Assembly: GCF_003797945.1 (NCBI RefSeq)
Contig: NZ_RKKU01000003.1
Coordinates: 223,683-287,682, forward strand
Direction: 5' to 3'
Length of the DNA stretch: 64,000 nt
Source of the DNA: Pseudomonas neustonica
GTDB lineage: Bacteria; Pseudomonadota; Gammaproteobacteria; Pseudomonadales; Pseudomonadaceae
The position numbers were made by a program, and so were the translations under genes. Every line of letters begins with the position of its first letter. The stretch's first letter is position 1. Below are positions 49,332 through 60,067 of the stretch, piece by piece. Under the pieces are notes generated by a model. The model made no database searches. It saw nothing but the letters and a program-made list of their open reading frames with translations, and was not told the origin of the DNA.

Positions 49332-50438
49332 TTAGCCTGCCATGGTGGGATAATCGGTATAGCCCACTTCAGCACCGCCATAGAGGGTGTTGGGATTGAT
49401 CTGATTCCAGGGGGCACTCTGCTTGATGCGCTCGACCAGATCGGGGTTGGCGATAAAGGGGCGGCCGAAAGCAGCGAACTGCGCCAGCCCGGAAGTAATG
49501 GCCTGCTCTGCGCTGTCGGCATTCAGACCGCCAGCGAGGATGATGTCGCCCTTGTACACTTCACGCAGCGCTTGCAGTAGCTCTTCAAAGCCCTCGTAGC
49601 TGCCACCAGCCCAGTCGGGTTTGTTGATGTGTACATACGCCAGCTGACGGCTGTTCAACTCGTTCAGCAGGTAGCTGAAGGTTTCCAGCGGGTTGGCGTC
49701 ATTCACATCGTTGAAGGTGCCCATCGGTGAGAAACGCACGCCTACGCGGCCGGCGTCGCCCATTGCCGCAATAGTCGCATCTACCACCTCAAGCACCAGT
49801 CGAGCGCGGTTTTCCAGGCTCCCGCCGTAGGCATCGGTACGCTGATTGCTGTCTGAGCAGAGAAACTGGTCAAGCAGGTAACCGTTGGCCGAGTGCACTT
49901 CAACACCATCAAAACCGGCCTTGATCGAGTTGGTTGTTGCCTGTGCATAGGCTTGCACTATGCCCGCAATTTCGTCGGTCTCGAGCGCTTTTGGCATTGA
50001 CGCGGCAGCCTTGTGATGGCTACCGTCGGCCTCCTGCACATAGACGTCCGCTTTGGCATGAATGGCGGAGGGAGCCTGTGGTGCCTTGCCGTTGGGCTGC
50101 ACCAGCGTGTGCGAAATACGGCCCACATGCCATAGCTGCGCGAACATGCGCCCACCGGCACCATGCACAGCATCAGTCACCTGCTTCCAACCAGCAATCT
50201 GCTGCTCGCTATGAATGCCGGGTGTCCAGGCATAACCCTGACCCTCAGGTGTAATTTGCGTGCCTTCACTGATAATCAAGCCAGCACCCGCACGCTGGCG
50301 GTAGTACTCGGCATTGAGTGCGTAGGGTACATTGCCCGGCTGCTGACTGCGCTGGCGGGTCAGCGGCGCCATTACGGTGCGGTTGGGGACTTCAAGACTG
50401 CCAATGCGGGCTGGCTGCAGTAATAGCGGGGTAGTCAT
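49332..50438 (-). CDS. Alkene reductase, Old Yellow Enzyme family (NemA-like)
   Basis: A 368-residue FMN reductase of the NemA/XenA-B group. PLTRQRS, EGTQITPEGQGYAWTPGI, QLWHVGRISH, the HSANGYLLDQFLCSDSNQR catalytic region (His/Asn pair) and RPFIANPDLVERI are characteristic. It reduces activated alkenes and nitro compounds such as N-ethylmaleimide. It is divergent from an HxlR regulator with an operator-like repeat between them. Start ATG 50438 follows GGAGAGCTCC. Confidence 0.92.
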   Translation of the reverse strand: MTTPLLLQPARIGSLEVPNRTVMAPLTRQRSQQPGNVPYALNAEYYRQRAGAGLIISEGTQITPEGQGYAWTPGIHSEQQIAGWKQVTDAVHGAGGRMFAQLWHVGRISHTLVQPNGKAPQAPSAIHAKADVYVQEADGSHHKAAASMPKALETDEIAGIVQAYAQATTNSIKAGFDGVEVHSANGYLLDQFLCSDSNQRTDAYGGSLENRARLVLEVVDATIAAMGDAGRVGVRFSPMGTFNDVNDANPLETFSYLLNELNSRQLAYVHINKPDWAGGSYEGFEELLQALREVYKGDIILAGGLNADSAEQAITSGLAQFAAFGRPFIANPDLVERIKQSAPWNQINPNTLYGGAEVGYTDYPTMAG

Positions 50439-50538
50439 ATGATGGAGCTCTCCTGAACGCGGTATCAGTTTGATACCTTCATGCAGGTCATTATGGGGGT
50501 GGCATTCCTTATAACAAGTACGTACGATTTTAGCAGTT

Positions 50539-50556
50539 ACTTACCTATTGGTAAGT
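50539..50556. promoter_or_regulatory. Operator-like inverted repeat between the OYE and HxlR genes
   Basis: ACTTACC-TATT-GGTAAGT, perfect 7-bp arms, 22 bp before the HxlR start. GTACGTAC at 50518-50525 is a second palindrome. Either could bind the HxlR dimer. Confidence 0.6.
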
Positions 50557-50577
50557 TAAGGTTTTGGAGGCGAGTAG

Positions 50578-50958
50578 ATGGCGATCAGTGAACAGCAAGC
50601 CAAGATGGCGGAAGGCAAGCGTCTGGTGCAGGGTGATAAGGTTTACAGCACGCCCATTGAGGTCACGCTGGAGGTGATTGGCGGCAAGTGGAAGTCGGTT
50701 ATTACCTACCATATTATTCAGGCGCCACAGCGGTTTTCCGAGCTGAAGCGATTGATTCCGGATGTCACCGAGAAGATGCTGACGCAGCAGCTGCGCGAGC
50801 TCGAGCGTAACGGGGTGATAACCCGCACCGTCTTTGCCGAGGTGCCGCCGCGAGTGGAGTACCGAATTACCGAGCACGGTGCTAGCTTGCGACCAGTGCT
50901 TGAGGCGATGTGTTTATGGGGTAGGGGGCATTGGCAGCAACAAGCTGCCAAGCCCTAG
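50578..50958 (+). CDS. HxlR-family transcriptional regulator
   Basis: A 126-residue winged-helix protein. EVIGGKWKSVITYHI near 32-46 and FSELKRLIPDVTEKMLTQQLRELERNG are family hallmarks; the wing has PRVEYRITEHG. The N-terminal sensor Cys of YodB/HypR is absent; the only Cys is in the last helix (AMCLWG). It is inferred to repress the divergent OYE gene. Start ATG 50578 follows TTGGAGGCGAGTAG. Confidence 0.88.
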   Translation: MAISEQQAKMAEGKRLVQGDKVYSTPIEVTLEVIGGKWKSVITYHIIQAPQRFSELKRLIPDVTEKMLTQQLRELERNGVITRTVFAEVPPRVEYRITEHGASLRPVLEAMCLWGRGHWQQQAAKP

Positions 50959-50973
50959 TCGTTCATCAGGTGA

Positions 50974-52644
50974 TCAGGCTGCTTTGGCGTCGGCTTGGCG
51001 CAGCGCCCGGTTCAGCGCGCTGAACAGCGCACGGAAGCTGGCAGTGGTCAGATTCTCGTCAATGCCAATACCGTGCAGTGGGCGGCCGTTTTCCAAGCGG
51101 ATTTCGACATAGGCCGCCGCCTTGGCGTTGCTGCCAGAGCCAATCGCGTGCTCATGGTAATCCATGATTTCTACCTTGACGGGCAGGCCGGCGACCAGCG
51201 CTTCCAGCGGGCCTTTGCCCAGGCCGCGCCAGTGCAGCGTCTCACCCTTGTTCAGGACTTCCACATCGACGGCGCTGGTGCCGTTCTCTTCCTGTAAGCG
51301 GTGACGAATCAGCGCGTAGGGGTTAGTCGCCTGCACGTATTCACGCTCCAGCAGATCGTGGATCTGCGCGGCAGTCAGTTCCAGACCCAGGCGGTCGGTC
51401 TCGCCCTGTACTACCTGGCTGAACTCGATCTGCATTCTGCGCGGCAGACTGATGCCGTATTCCTGCTCCAGCAGATAAGAAATACCGCCCTTGCCTGACT
51501 GGCTGTTGACCCGAATTACGGCTTCGTAGCTGCGGCCGATATCAGCCGGATCAATCGGCAAATAGGGAACTTCCCAGACGCCCTCGCTCTGTTGCACTGC
51601 AAAGCCCTTACGAATCGCATCCTGATGCGAGCCGGAGAACGCGGTGTGAACCAGATCGCCAACATAAGGGTGGCGCGGGTGAACGGGCAGCTGATTGCAC
51701 TCTTCAACGACCTTGCGCACGGCGTCTATGTCGGAGAAGTCCAGACCCGGGTTAATGCCCTGGGTGTACAGATTCAGTGCCAGGTTGACCAGGTCAACGT
51801 TGCCAGTCCGCTCGCCGTTACCAAACAGGCAACCCTCGACCCGATCGGCCCCTGCCAGCAAGCCCAGTTCAGTAGCGGCGACGCCGGTTCCCCGGTCGTT
51901 GTGCGTGTGCAGGCTGATCAACACGCTATCGCGGCGACTGATATGGCGGCAGAACCACTCGATCTGATCGGCGTAAATATTGGGAGTAGATACCTCAACA
52001 GTCGCTGGCAGATTCAGAATGGCCTTGTTCTCTGGCGTCGGCTGCCAGACATCCAGCACGGCATCGCAAACCTCAATGGCAAAGTCCAGCTCGGTAGAGG
52101 TAAAAATCTCCGGTGAATACTGAAAGGTCCATTGGGTTTCCGGTTGCTTGTCGGCCAATTGCTTGATCAGCTTGGCGGCGTTGACCGCGATATCGGTTAC
52201 CCCCTGTTTGTCTTGCTTGAAGACAATACGGCGGAAGCTCGGAGCGGTGGCATTGTAGACGTGGATGATGGCTTTTTTCGCGCCACGTACCGACTCAAAG
52301 GTACGTTCGATAAGGTCAGCACGAGCCTGTGTCAGCACCTGGATGGTGACATCATCGGGGATGTGGCCGTCTTCGATCAGGGTGCGCACGAAATCAAAAT
52401 CGGTTTGTGAAGCGGAGGGAAACGCCACCTCGATCTGCTTCATACCGATCTGCACCAGGGTCTGGAAAAAACGCAGCTTACGCACCGGATCCATCGGCTC
52501 AATCAGCGACTGGTTGCCATCACGCAGGTCAGAGCTGCACCACAAGGGTACCTCGGTGATGGTTTTTGACGGCCACTGACGGTCTGGAATGTCGATGGCC
52601 TTGAAGGCGCGATATTTGCTGGATGGATCGTTGAGCATGCTCAT
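50974..52644 (-). CDS. leuA: 2-isopropylmalate synthase
   Basis: A 556-residue enzyme for the first committed step of leucine synthesis (acetyl-CoA plus 2-oxoisovalerate). It is the long form common in Pseudomonas: a DRE-TIM barrel with [12 protein letters not shown] near 43-54, the metal site [23 protein letters not shown], and a C-terminal LeuA dimer regulatory domain for leucine feedback. ATG 52644 gives the usual MSML start; an ATG seven codons upstream lacks support. It has its own promoter candidate and a leader hairpin. Confidence 0.95.
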   Translation of the reverse strand: MSMLNDPSSKYRAFKAIDIPDRQWPSKTITEVPLWCSSDLRDGNQSLIEPMDPVRKLRFFQTLVQIGMKQIEVAFPSASQTDFDFVRTLIEDGHIPDDVTIQVLTQARADLIERTFESVRGAKKAIIHVYNATAPSFRRIVFKQDKQGVTDIAVNAAKLIKQLADKQPETQWTFQYSPEIFTSTELDFAIEVCDAVLDVWQPTPENKAILNLPATVEVSTPNIYADQIEWFCRHISRRDSVLISLHTHNDRGTGVAATELGLLAGADRVEGCLFGNGERTGNVDLVNLALNLYTQGINPGLDFSDIDAVRKVVEECNQLPVHPRHPYVGDLVHTAFSGSHQDAIRKGFAVQQSEGVWEVPYLPIDPADIGRSYEAVIRVNSQSGKGGISYLLEQEYGISLPRRMQIEFSQVVQGETDRLGLELTAAQIHDLLEREYVQATNPYALIRHRLQEENGTSAVDVEVLNKGETLHWRGLGKGPLEALVAGLPVKVEIMDYHEHAIGSGSNAKAAAYVEIRLENGRPLHGIGIDENLTTASFRALFSALNRALRQADAKAA

Positions 52645-52664
52645 TTTTGTATGTCCCTGCTGCA

Positions 52665-52685
52665 CCAGCCTCTCGTGAAGGCTGG
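52665..52685 (-). promoter_or_regulatory. Leader hairpin of leuA
   Basis: CCAGCCT/AGGCTGG arms of 7 bp with a 7-nt loop end about 20 nt before the leuA start. There is no T tract. It might modulate translation. No leucine-rich leader peptide was seen. Confidence 0.45.
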
Positions 52686-52714
52686 GTGGTTAATGTAGGT
52701 GTTTGTTGCAGTAA

Positions 52715-52743
52715 AAGGTAATGACTGGCCGAGAATGTTTCAA
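52715..52743 (-). promoter_or_regulatory. Possible sigma-70 promoter of leuA
   Basis: On the minus strand TTGAAA (52738-52743), a 17-bp spacer and TACCTT (52715-52720). The -35 is good, the -10 weak. Confidence 0.4.
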
Positions 52744-52854
52744 TAGGCAATAAAAGTTTGGCAGAAATACGCGTACTTTCTGTTTTTTGCGCATATTTTT
52801 CTGTGCTGTGGCGATTTTGTGCGTCAGTTTTGCGCAAAATGCGACAGTCACTTT

Positions 52855-53685
52855 TCAGGGTTTGAAAGCACCGATGAAAATAGCCGGGTCTACCCGGTTA
52901 CCATTGAGGCTCACGTTCCAGTGCAGATGGGGTCCGGTGGCGCGGCCGGTGGAGCCGACCTTGCCGAGCACGCCGCCACGCGGCACCTCGTCGCCGACGG
53001 CGACGTCGATGCGGGAGAGGTGACAGAACATGCTGATCAGCCCTTGGCCATGGTCGACAAAGACGGTATTACCGTTGAAGAAATAGTTGCCAGTCAGAAT
53101 GACCTTGCCTGCGGCGGGCGATTTGATGGGGGTGCCGGTAGCCGCGGCAAAATCGAGGCCTGAATGCGGGTTACGTTCTTCACCATTAAAAAAACGGCGC
53201 AAGCCGAACGCGCTCGATAGCGAACCGGGTACCGGGCGGTCAAGCAGTAGATTGCTCGGCTGGCGTGGGCTGAACTGGGCATAGGCGTTCAGCTGGGCGT
53301 CCAATTCGCGCTGAATACGCGCCAGTTGCGCGGGTGCCGGGTTTACCTGACTCTTGTTGCGCAGGGTGATGTGTTGTTCTTCGTAGCGTTTGCTACCCAC
53401 ATCAAAGCTGATCTGCTGCCCGCTATCGAGTTGCAGCTGCTGCTCGCCGGGTGCTGTTTTCAGATCAATGCCGACAATGGCAATCCAGCGCTCTTGTTCT
53501 TCGCGGATGACGAGTACCGGCTTGCCCTGGTATTCAGCGCGTGGCGCGGTTGCCTGCTCGGGCAGCGCGATAACCGCCACGCCACCGGGCACCGGGTGAT
53601 TGAGCAAGCGAGTAATAAAGCCATCGGCCTGGGCGGAGAGGCTGAATAGGCCGAGCAGCGCGGCGGCGATTAGGTTGCGAAGCAT
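52855..53685 (-). CDS. M23-family peptidoglycan endopeptidase
   Basis: A 276-residue exported LytM-type metallopeptidase. Signal peptide 1-20 (ends SAQA). An N-terminal domain (25-120) is followed by the catalytic domain with HSGLDFAAATGTPI (HxxxD zinc ligands) near 172 and PHLHWNVSLNG (HxH) near 252; both zinc half-sites are intact, so it is probably active on cell-wall crosslinks. It starts 3 nt after xseA ends, in the same operon. Confidence 0.9.
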   Translation of the reverse strand: MLRNLIAAALLGLFSLSAQADGFITRLLNHPVPGGVAVIALPEQATAPRAEYQGKPVLVIREEQERWIAIVGIDLKTAPGEQQLQLDSGQQISFDVGSKRYEEQHITLRNKSQVNPAPAQLARIQRELDAQLNAYAQFSPRQPSNLLLDRPVPGSLSSAFGLRRFFNGEERNPHSGLDFAAATGTPIKSPAAGKVILTGNYFFNGNTVFVDHGQGLISMFCHLSRIDVAVGDEVPRGGVLGKVGSTGRATGPHLHWNVSLNGNRVDPAIFIGAFKP

Positions 53686-53688
53686 GAA

Positions 53689-55065
53689 TTAGTCCAATAA
53701 AGAAAGAGTGTAGGGCGTTTCGGCCTCGACCCGCACGCTGAGTTCACCGTCGTGCAGACGCGCTTTCAGTCGCTGACCGGCGCTGGCGGCGCTGGCGCTG
53801 CGTACCGCGGTGCCGTTGTCGTCCAGCAGAATGCTATAGCCGCGCCCCAGGGTGGCCAGCGGGCTCACCAGATGTAGCGTTTGCGCTAGTTGCTCCAGCT
53901 GCTGTCGTTGCTGCTTGAGTTGATTGTGCATCGCGCGCGGCAGGCGAGCCTCAAGCTGTTCTAGCTGGTCGCGCAGTTGGCTCAGGTGACGGCCGGGATG
54001 CTGGGTCTGCAGGCGTGTGCGCAGGTGCGTCAGTTGCTGTTGCTGTTGGGTTAATTGTTGGGTCAGTGCCCGGCGCAGGCGCAGCTCCAGCTCATCCAGC
54101 CGTTGTGCCTGCTGAGCCAGGCGCTCGCCAGGATGGCGAAGGCGTTGGCGCAGATTATCCAGTTGCAGTCGCGCGCGACCAAGGCGCTCGCGCAGGCGCT
54201 GCAGCAGACGACGCTCAAGCTGCTCGACCTGGCGCAGCAACGCCTGCGTATCCGGGCTAAGCAGCTCGGCGGCGGCCGAGGGCGTGGGCGCGCGTACATC
54301 GGCGACAAAGTCACTAATGGAAATGTCGGTTTCGTGGCCCACGGCGCTGATGGTGGGTGTCTGGCAATCGGCTATGGCGCGAGCAACCATTTCCTCATTG
54401 AACGGCCAGAGGTCTTCCAGCGAGCCGCCGCCACGGCTGACGATCAAGGCATCAAAGCCGGCGCGGTCAGCCTGCTGCAGTGCGCGCACCAATTGCGGTG
54501 CGGCTTCACGGCCCTGAACGGCAGAGGGCACGATAACCAGCTCAATGAAGGGCGCGCGGCGTTGAAACACGCTAATAATGTCGCGCACCGCCGCGCCACT
54601 GGCTGAGGTGATGACGCCGATCCGCTGTGGGTGGGCTGGCAGCGGACGCTTGAGGCTTTGCTCGAACAGCCCTTCGGCCTGCAGCTTGGCCTTCAGTGCC
54701 TCAAACGCCTTACGCAGTGCGCCGTCACCGGCCGGTTCTATACTGTCGACAATCAGTTGATAGTCGCCGCGCCCCTCATACAGGCTGACCCGACCGCGTG
54801 CGCGCACCTGCAGGCCATCCTTCATGGCGACCTTCAGGCGGGAGGCATGCTGGCGAAACAGGGCGCAGCGAATCTGGGCGCGATCGTCCTTCAGGCTGAA
54901 ATAAAGGTGCCCAGAGGAGGGGCGCGCCAGATTCGAGAGTTCGCCTTCTACCCAAATACGCGGGAAAACATCTTCCAGCAATTGTCGGGCGCGGGCGTTG
55001 AGTTGGCTGACGCTGAGCACGTCGCGCTCGGCACCAAGCTGTTTAAACAGGGCATCATCATTCAT
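53689..55065 (-). CDS. xseA: Exodeoxyribonuclease VII large subunit
   Basis: A 458-residue single-strand DNA exonuclease subunit. OB fold (about 15-110, with LSVSQLNARARQLLEDVFPRIW), catalytic region with GVITSASGAAVRDI, SRGGGSLEDLWPFN and AVGHETDISISDFVAD, then a long Gln/Leu/Arg coiled-coil (about 275-400) and DGELSVRVE at the end. It is divergent from guaB, a common Pseudomonas arrangement. Confidence 0.96.
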   Translation of the reverse strand: MNDDALFKQLGAERDVLSVSQLNARARQLLEDVFPRIWVEGELSNLARPSSGHLYFSLKDDRAQIRCALFRQHASRLKVAMKDGLQVRARGRVSLYEGRGDYQLIVDSIEPAGDGALRKAFEALKAKLQAEGLFEQSLKRPLPAHPQRIGVITSASGAAVRDIISVFQRRAPFIELVIVPSAVQGREAAPQLVRALQQADRAGFDALIVSRGGGSLEDLWPFNEEMVARAIADCQTPTISAVGHETDISISDFVADVRAPTPSAAAELLSPDTQALLRQVEQLERRLLQRLRERLGRARLQLDNLRQRLRHPGERLAQQAQRLDELELRLRRALTQQLTQQQQQLTHLRTRLQTQHPGRHLSQLRDQLEQLEARLPRAMHNQLKQQRQQLEQLAQTLHLVSPLATLGRGYSILLDDNGTAVRSASAASAGQRLKARLHDGELSVRVEAETPYTLSLLD

Positions 55066-55136
55066 GCGAGCATTCTAGTGCATTCGCTGCTGCTCGGGTA
55101 CGCGCCAAGTAAATTCGCATTGAAGCATCATTGTAA

Positions 55137-56670
<1,534 letters not shown>

Positions 56671-56690
56671 TCCGTAGGTATGCGACGCGA

Positions 56691-56715
56691 CAGACCCTGC
56701 ATCATGCAGGGTCTG
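56691..56715 (+). terminator. Intercistronic hairpin between guaB and guaA
   Basis: CAGACCCTGCA/TGCAGGGTCTG, 11-bp arms with loop TCA, followed by TAGTTTTG. A partial terminator is likely, so guaA may be transcribed less than guaB. Confidence 0.65.
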
Positions 56716-56754
56716 TAGTTTTGATTTCCCTTTCAGCTCAGGCTAGAGACAGAT

Positions 56755-58335
56755 ATGGCTTCCCACGATATTCACGCTCACCGCATTCTGATTCTTGATT
56801 TCGGCTCCCAGTACACTCAGCTGATCGCACGCCGCGTGCGTGAAATCGGTGTCTACTGTGAGATTCGCGCCTGGGATATGACCGAGGCCGAGATTCGCGA
56901 GTTTGCCCCCAAGGGTATTATTCTGGCGGGTGGGCCTGAGTCTGTGCCGCAGCCAGGCTCGCCACGCGCACCGCAAGTGGTGTTTGAGCTTGGGCTGCCG
57001 GTGTTGGGTATTTGCTACGGCATGCAAACCATGGCCGAGCAGTTGGGCGGCAAGGTACAGGGCTCCGACAAGCACGAATTTGGCTACGCCCGTGTCGATC
57101 TGGTCGCGCAGGGTGCGTTTCTAGAAGGCATCGAAGATGCCGTCAGCGATACCGGCACTTATGCGCTTGATGTGTGGATGAGCCACGGCGACAAAGTGAT
57201 CAGCCTGCCGGAAGGCTTCCATATTCTGGCTAGCACACCCAGCTGCCCGATTGCTGCCATGGGCGACGAAAGCCGTCATTTCTACGGCGTTCAGTTTCAC
57301 CCTGAGGTGACTCACACCAAACAGGGGCTGCGCATTCTGTCGCGCTTTATTCTTGAGCTGTGCGGCTGTGAGGCACTCTGGACTCCGTCCAACATCGTTG
57401 ATGATGCCATCGCTACCGTGCGCGAGCAGGTGGGCGATGCCAAGGTCTTGTTGGGATTGTCCGGTGGCGTCGATTCGTCTGTAGTCGCGGCGCTGCTGCA
57501 CCGCGCGATTGGCGACCAACTGACCTGCGTTTTTGTCGATAACGGCTTGCTGCGTCTGCACGAAGGTGAGCAGGTGATGGCCATGTTTGCCGAAAACATG
57601 GGCGTCAAGGTGATTCGCGCCGATGCGGAAGACAAGTTCCTGTCGCGCCTGTTGGGTGTCACCGACCCGGAAGAAAAGCGCAAGATCATTGGCCGCACCT
57701 TTATCGAAGTCTTCGATGAAGAAGCGACCAAGCTTCAGGGCATCAAGTTTCTGGCGCAAGGCACCATCTATCCTGACGTGATCGAGTCAGCCGGGGCCAA
57801 GACCGGTAAGGCGCACGTAATCAAGTCGCACCATAACGTCGGCGGCCTGCCGGACGATATGCAGTTCGAGTTGGTTGAACCACTGCGTGAGTTGTTCAAG
57901 GATGAAGTGCGCAAGATCGGTCTGGAGCTGGGTCTGCCTTACGATATGGTCTACCGTCATCCTTTCCCCGGTCCAGGCCTGGGCGTGCGGATTCTGGCGG
58001 AAGTGCGCAAGGAGTACGCAGAGATTCTACGTCGTGCCGATTATATCTTCATTGAAGAGCTACATCGCGCCGATCTGTACCAGAAGACCAGCCAGGCCTT
58101 TGCGGTCTTCCTGCCGGTCAAATCGGTTGGCGTGGTGGGTGATGGCCGTCGCTACGAATGGGTTATTGCCCTGCGCGCGGTGGAAACCATCGACTTCATG
58201 ACCGCCCGCTGGGCGCATCTGCCCTACGATTTCCTGGAGCTGGTATCCAATCGCATCATCAATGAGATCAGCGGTGTATCGCGAGTTACTTACGATATCT
58301 CCAGTAAGCCGCCCGCCACCATCGAGTGGGAGTAA
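56755..58335 (+). CDS. guaA: GMP synthase (glutamine-hydrolysing)
   Basis: A 526-residue enzyme that aminates XMP. The N-terminal class I glutamine amidotransferase has nucleophile Cys87 in GICYGMQ and VQFHPEVTH; the ATP pyrophosphatase domain has SGGVDSS near 236-242; the C-terminal dimer domain ends KPPATIEWE. Full length. Confidence 0.98.
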   Translation: MASHDIHAHRILILDFGSQYTQLIARRVREIGVYCEIRAWDMTEAEIREFAPKGIILAGGPESVPQPGSPRAPQVVFELGLPVLGICYGMQTMAEQLGGKVQGSDKHEFGYARVDLVAQGAFLEGIEDAVSDTGTYALDVWMSHGDKVISLPEGFHILASTPSCPIAAMGDESRHFYGVQFHPEVTHTKQGLRILSRFILELCGCEALWTPSNIVDDAIATVREQVGDAKVLLGLSGGVDSSVVAALLHRAIGDQLTCVFVDNGLLRLHEGEQVMAMFAENMGVKVIRADAEDKFLSRLLGVTDPEEKRKIIGRTFIEVFDEEATKLQGIKFLAQGTIYPDVIESAGAKTGKAHVIKSHHNVGGLPDDMQFELVEPLRELFKDEVRKIGLELGLPYDMVYRHPFPGPGLGVRILAEVRKEYAEILRRADYIFIEELHRADLYQKTSQAFAVFLPVKSVGVVGDGRRYEWVIALRAVETIDFMTARWAHLPYDFLELVSNRIINEISGVSRVTYDISSKPPATIEWE

Positions 58336-58369
58336 GCGCCAAGCGGCCCTAGGGTCGCTGCGCTCTCAG

Positions 58370-58407
58370 CGCCTGTTGCAAGCTTTCTGCTTGCAGCAGG
58401 CGTTTTT
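58370..58407 (+). terminator. Terminator of guaBA
   Basis: CGCCTGTTGCAAGC pairs with GCTTGCAGCAGGCG (one T-G), loop TTTCT, then T5. Confidence 0.9.
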
Positions 58408-58486
58408 CGTTCTGTTCTGCGATCTTCTTCTGTTAGATGTCCCAGCCCAAGCTAAGTTGCCGCCTATCAGCGCAGACTGGCTGACG

Positions 58487-59362
58487 TCACTCAGCGCGTA
58501 TGTGCGCCGCTTGTCGATCTTGTCGGGGTGGCAGGTTGAACATGCGGCGGTACTCTCGAGTGAATTGCGAGATGCTCTCGTAGCCCACCTTGAACGCGAC
58601 CGTGCTAATGGACTGGCCGGTATTGAGCAGCAGTCTGCGCGCCTCAATCAATCGCAGCTGCTTCTGAAACTGCAACGGAGATAGCGAGGTAACGGCGCGA
58701 AAATGCTGGTGAAAGGCCGAGCGGCCCATACCCGCTGCGGCGGCAAGGCGTTCTACAGTCAGCCGTTGTTTGTAGTTTTCTCGTAGCAGCGCTACTGCCC
58801 GAGCAATACGCTGCACCTGGCTATCCGGCATACCTAGGTTGCGCACGGCAGCGCCTTGGGGGCCCAGCAGCAACCAGTGATGTATCTCTCTCAGCAAAGC
58901 TGATTGCAATACCGCAAGTGAGTGCGGCTGCTCCAGCAACTGCAGCAAACGGCGCACGGCCTCCCTCAGCTCTAGCGAGGCGTCATGCTGGAGCGCGGAG
59001 CTGCCTGGCGTTTGGGTGCTAGCCAGGTTCAACTCGGCAATGATACTGGGGTCCAGATCGAGCGCAATCGACAGATAGGGCTTGCTCGGGCTGGCGCTGA
59101 TAATGCGGCTGACAGTGGGCTGGTTGCTGGTAACCAGCATGGTCTCGTCAGCACCGAAGCTGCAATCGCTATTACCCATACTCACTTGCTTGCAACCCTG
59201 TAATACCAGACATAACAGCGGGCGCACTATCGCGTGTTCCAGCTCAGTCGGGCGCGTGCTGCGGATCAGTACCAGACCAGGCACGGTTGTGCGCGCAATA
59301 CCCTCGCGATCGCTATGCGTCTGAGTGTATTGATGGGCGGTTTGCAGGAGTGAGTTTGCCAT
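58487..59362 (-). CDS. AraC-family transcriptional regulator (AraC_N type)
   Basis: A regulator of about 291 residues. An N-terminal cupin-like sensing domain has VPGLVLIRSTRPTELEHA and RPLLCLVLQG, then two HTH motifs at the C-terminus (VERLAAAAGMGRSAFHQHF and ISTVAFKVGYESISQF, ending EYRRMF). The ATG at 59362 fits the family start; an ATG at 59404 or TTG at 59410 would add 14-16 residues. It is divergent from an ABM monooxygenase gene, its likely target. Confidence 0.87.
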   Translation of the reverse strand: MANSLLQTAHQYTQTHSDREGIARTTVPGLVLIRSTRPTELEHAIVRPLLCLVLQGCKQVSMGNSDCSFGADETMLVTSNQPTVSRIISASPSKPYLSIALDLDPSIIAELNLASTQTPGSSALQHDASLELREAVRRLLQLLEQPHSLAVLQSALLREIHHWLLLGPQGAAVRNLGMPDSQVQRIARAVALLRENYKQRLTVERLAAAAGMGRSAFHQHFRAVTSLSPLQFQKQLRLIEARRLLLNTGQSISTVAFKVGYESISQFTREYRRMFNLPPRQDRQAAHIRAE

Positions 59363-59480
59363 GAGGTATTCTGCTGTGTGGCGGTGATCGGGTAAAGCTA
59401 GCATGGACAATCAGGCAAAAAGTTGCGAGGTTTCGACACCACGCTGTGCTGCCGCTTTATTAGAGTGGAGTCTTCTTGGC

Positions 59481-59494
59481 GGGTTGATCAACCC
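59481..59494. promoter_or_regulatory. Palindrome upstream of the ABM monooxygenase gene
   Basis: GGGTTGATCAACCC is a perfect 14-bp palindrome, 34 bp before the start codon. It is an operator candidate, although AraC proteins usually prefer direct repeats. Confidence 0.45.
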
Positions 59495-59528
59495 CTGTGA
59501 TCTTTACCAATTGCCTTAGGAGCAAGTC

Positions 59529-59960
59529 ATGACAGATAAGCCGACAGCAAAGCAATCCGATTCAGTTACCCGGCCGGCCACGCAGGATTCTGCTGGCTAT
59601 CATCGCGGAGTGGAGGTTCTAGGAGAGCAGGGAGCAGAGGGCAGAAAGGCATTCTACATCCAAATAGAGGCGTTGCCGGGCAAGGAAGAGGCGGTGCTGC
59701 AGATGCTACGTGATATCAATGCCTGCGTAGAGCAAGAGCCTGCTACCGGTCCCTGGTTTGCCGTGCGGTTTGGCCCCTCCAGCTTCGCCATTTTCGAGGC
59801 CTTTCCTGACCTGGCGGGGCGGCAGGCGCATGTGGAGGGCGGTGGTGGGGTCATTTTTCGCGATATTGAAAGAATGAACGCCATCCTCGCCTATCCCGCG
59901 CAGGTCCATCGTGCGGACGTGCTGATCAGTAAGGATTACTTCTCCTACGCGTTCAACTGA
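59529..59960 (+). CDS. Antibiotic biosynthesis monooxygenase (ABM) domain protein
   Basis: A 143-residue protein with an unstructured N-terminus (about 1-38) and one ABM ferredoxin-like domain (FYIQIEALPGKEEAVLQML, then FAVRFGPSSFAIFEAFPDLAGRQAHVEGG). The family includes cofactor-free quinol monooxygenases and heme-degrading enzymes; the substrate here is unknown. Start ATG 59529 follows TTAGGAGCAAGTC. The divergent AraC gene suggests induction by a small molecule. Confidence 0.8.
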   Translation: MTDKPTAKQSDSVTRPATQDSAGYHRGVEVLGEQGAEGRKAFYIQIEALPGKEEAVLQMLRDINACVEQEPATGPWFAVRFGPSSFAIFEAFPDLAGRQAHVEGGGGVIFRDIERMNAILAYPAQVHRADVLISKDYFSYAFN

Positions 59961-60030
59961 ACGCGTTAACGTTTACCGCGATTTGCGAACGCTCTTTTGG
60001 CTGAGCCAATGTCTGCCTGTGAGCATAGTC

Positions 60031-60060
60031 AGGTGTCGGCTCCTATATGAGTCGACACCT
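60031..60060 (+). terminator. Terminator-like hairpin after the ABM gene
   Basis: AGGTGTCG/CGACACCT stem with a 14-nt loop, followed by TTGTT. The tail is weak. Confidence 0.55.
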
Positions 60061-60067
60061 TTGTTAC

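Noticed and set aside
52828..52839. Palindrome TTTTGCGCAAAA in the gap between the M23 peptidase and leuA
   Set aside because: It is AT-rich low-complexity sequence with nothing else to support an operator.
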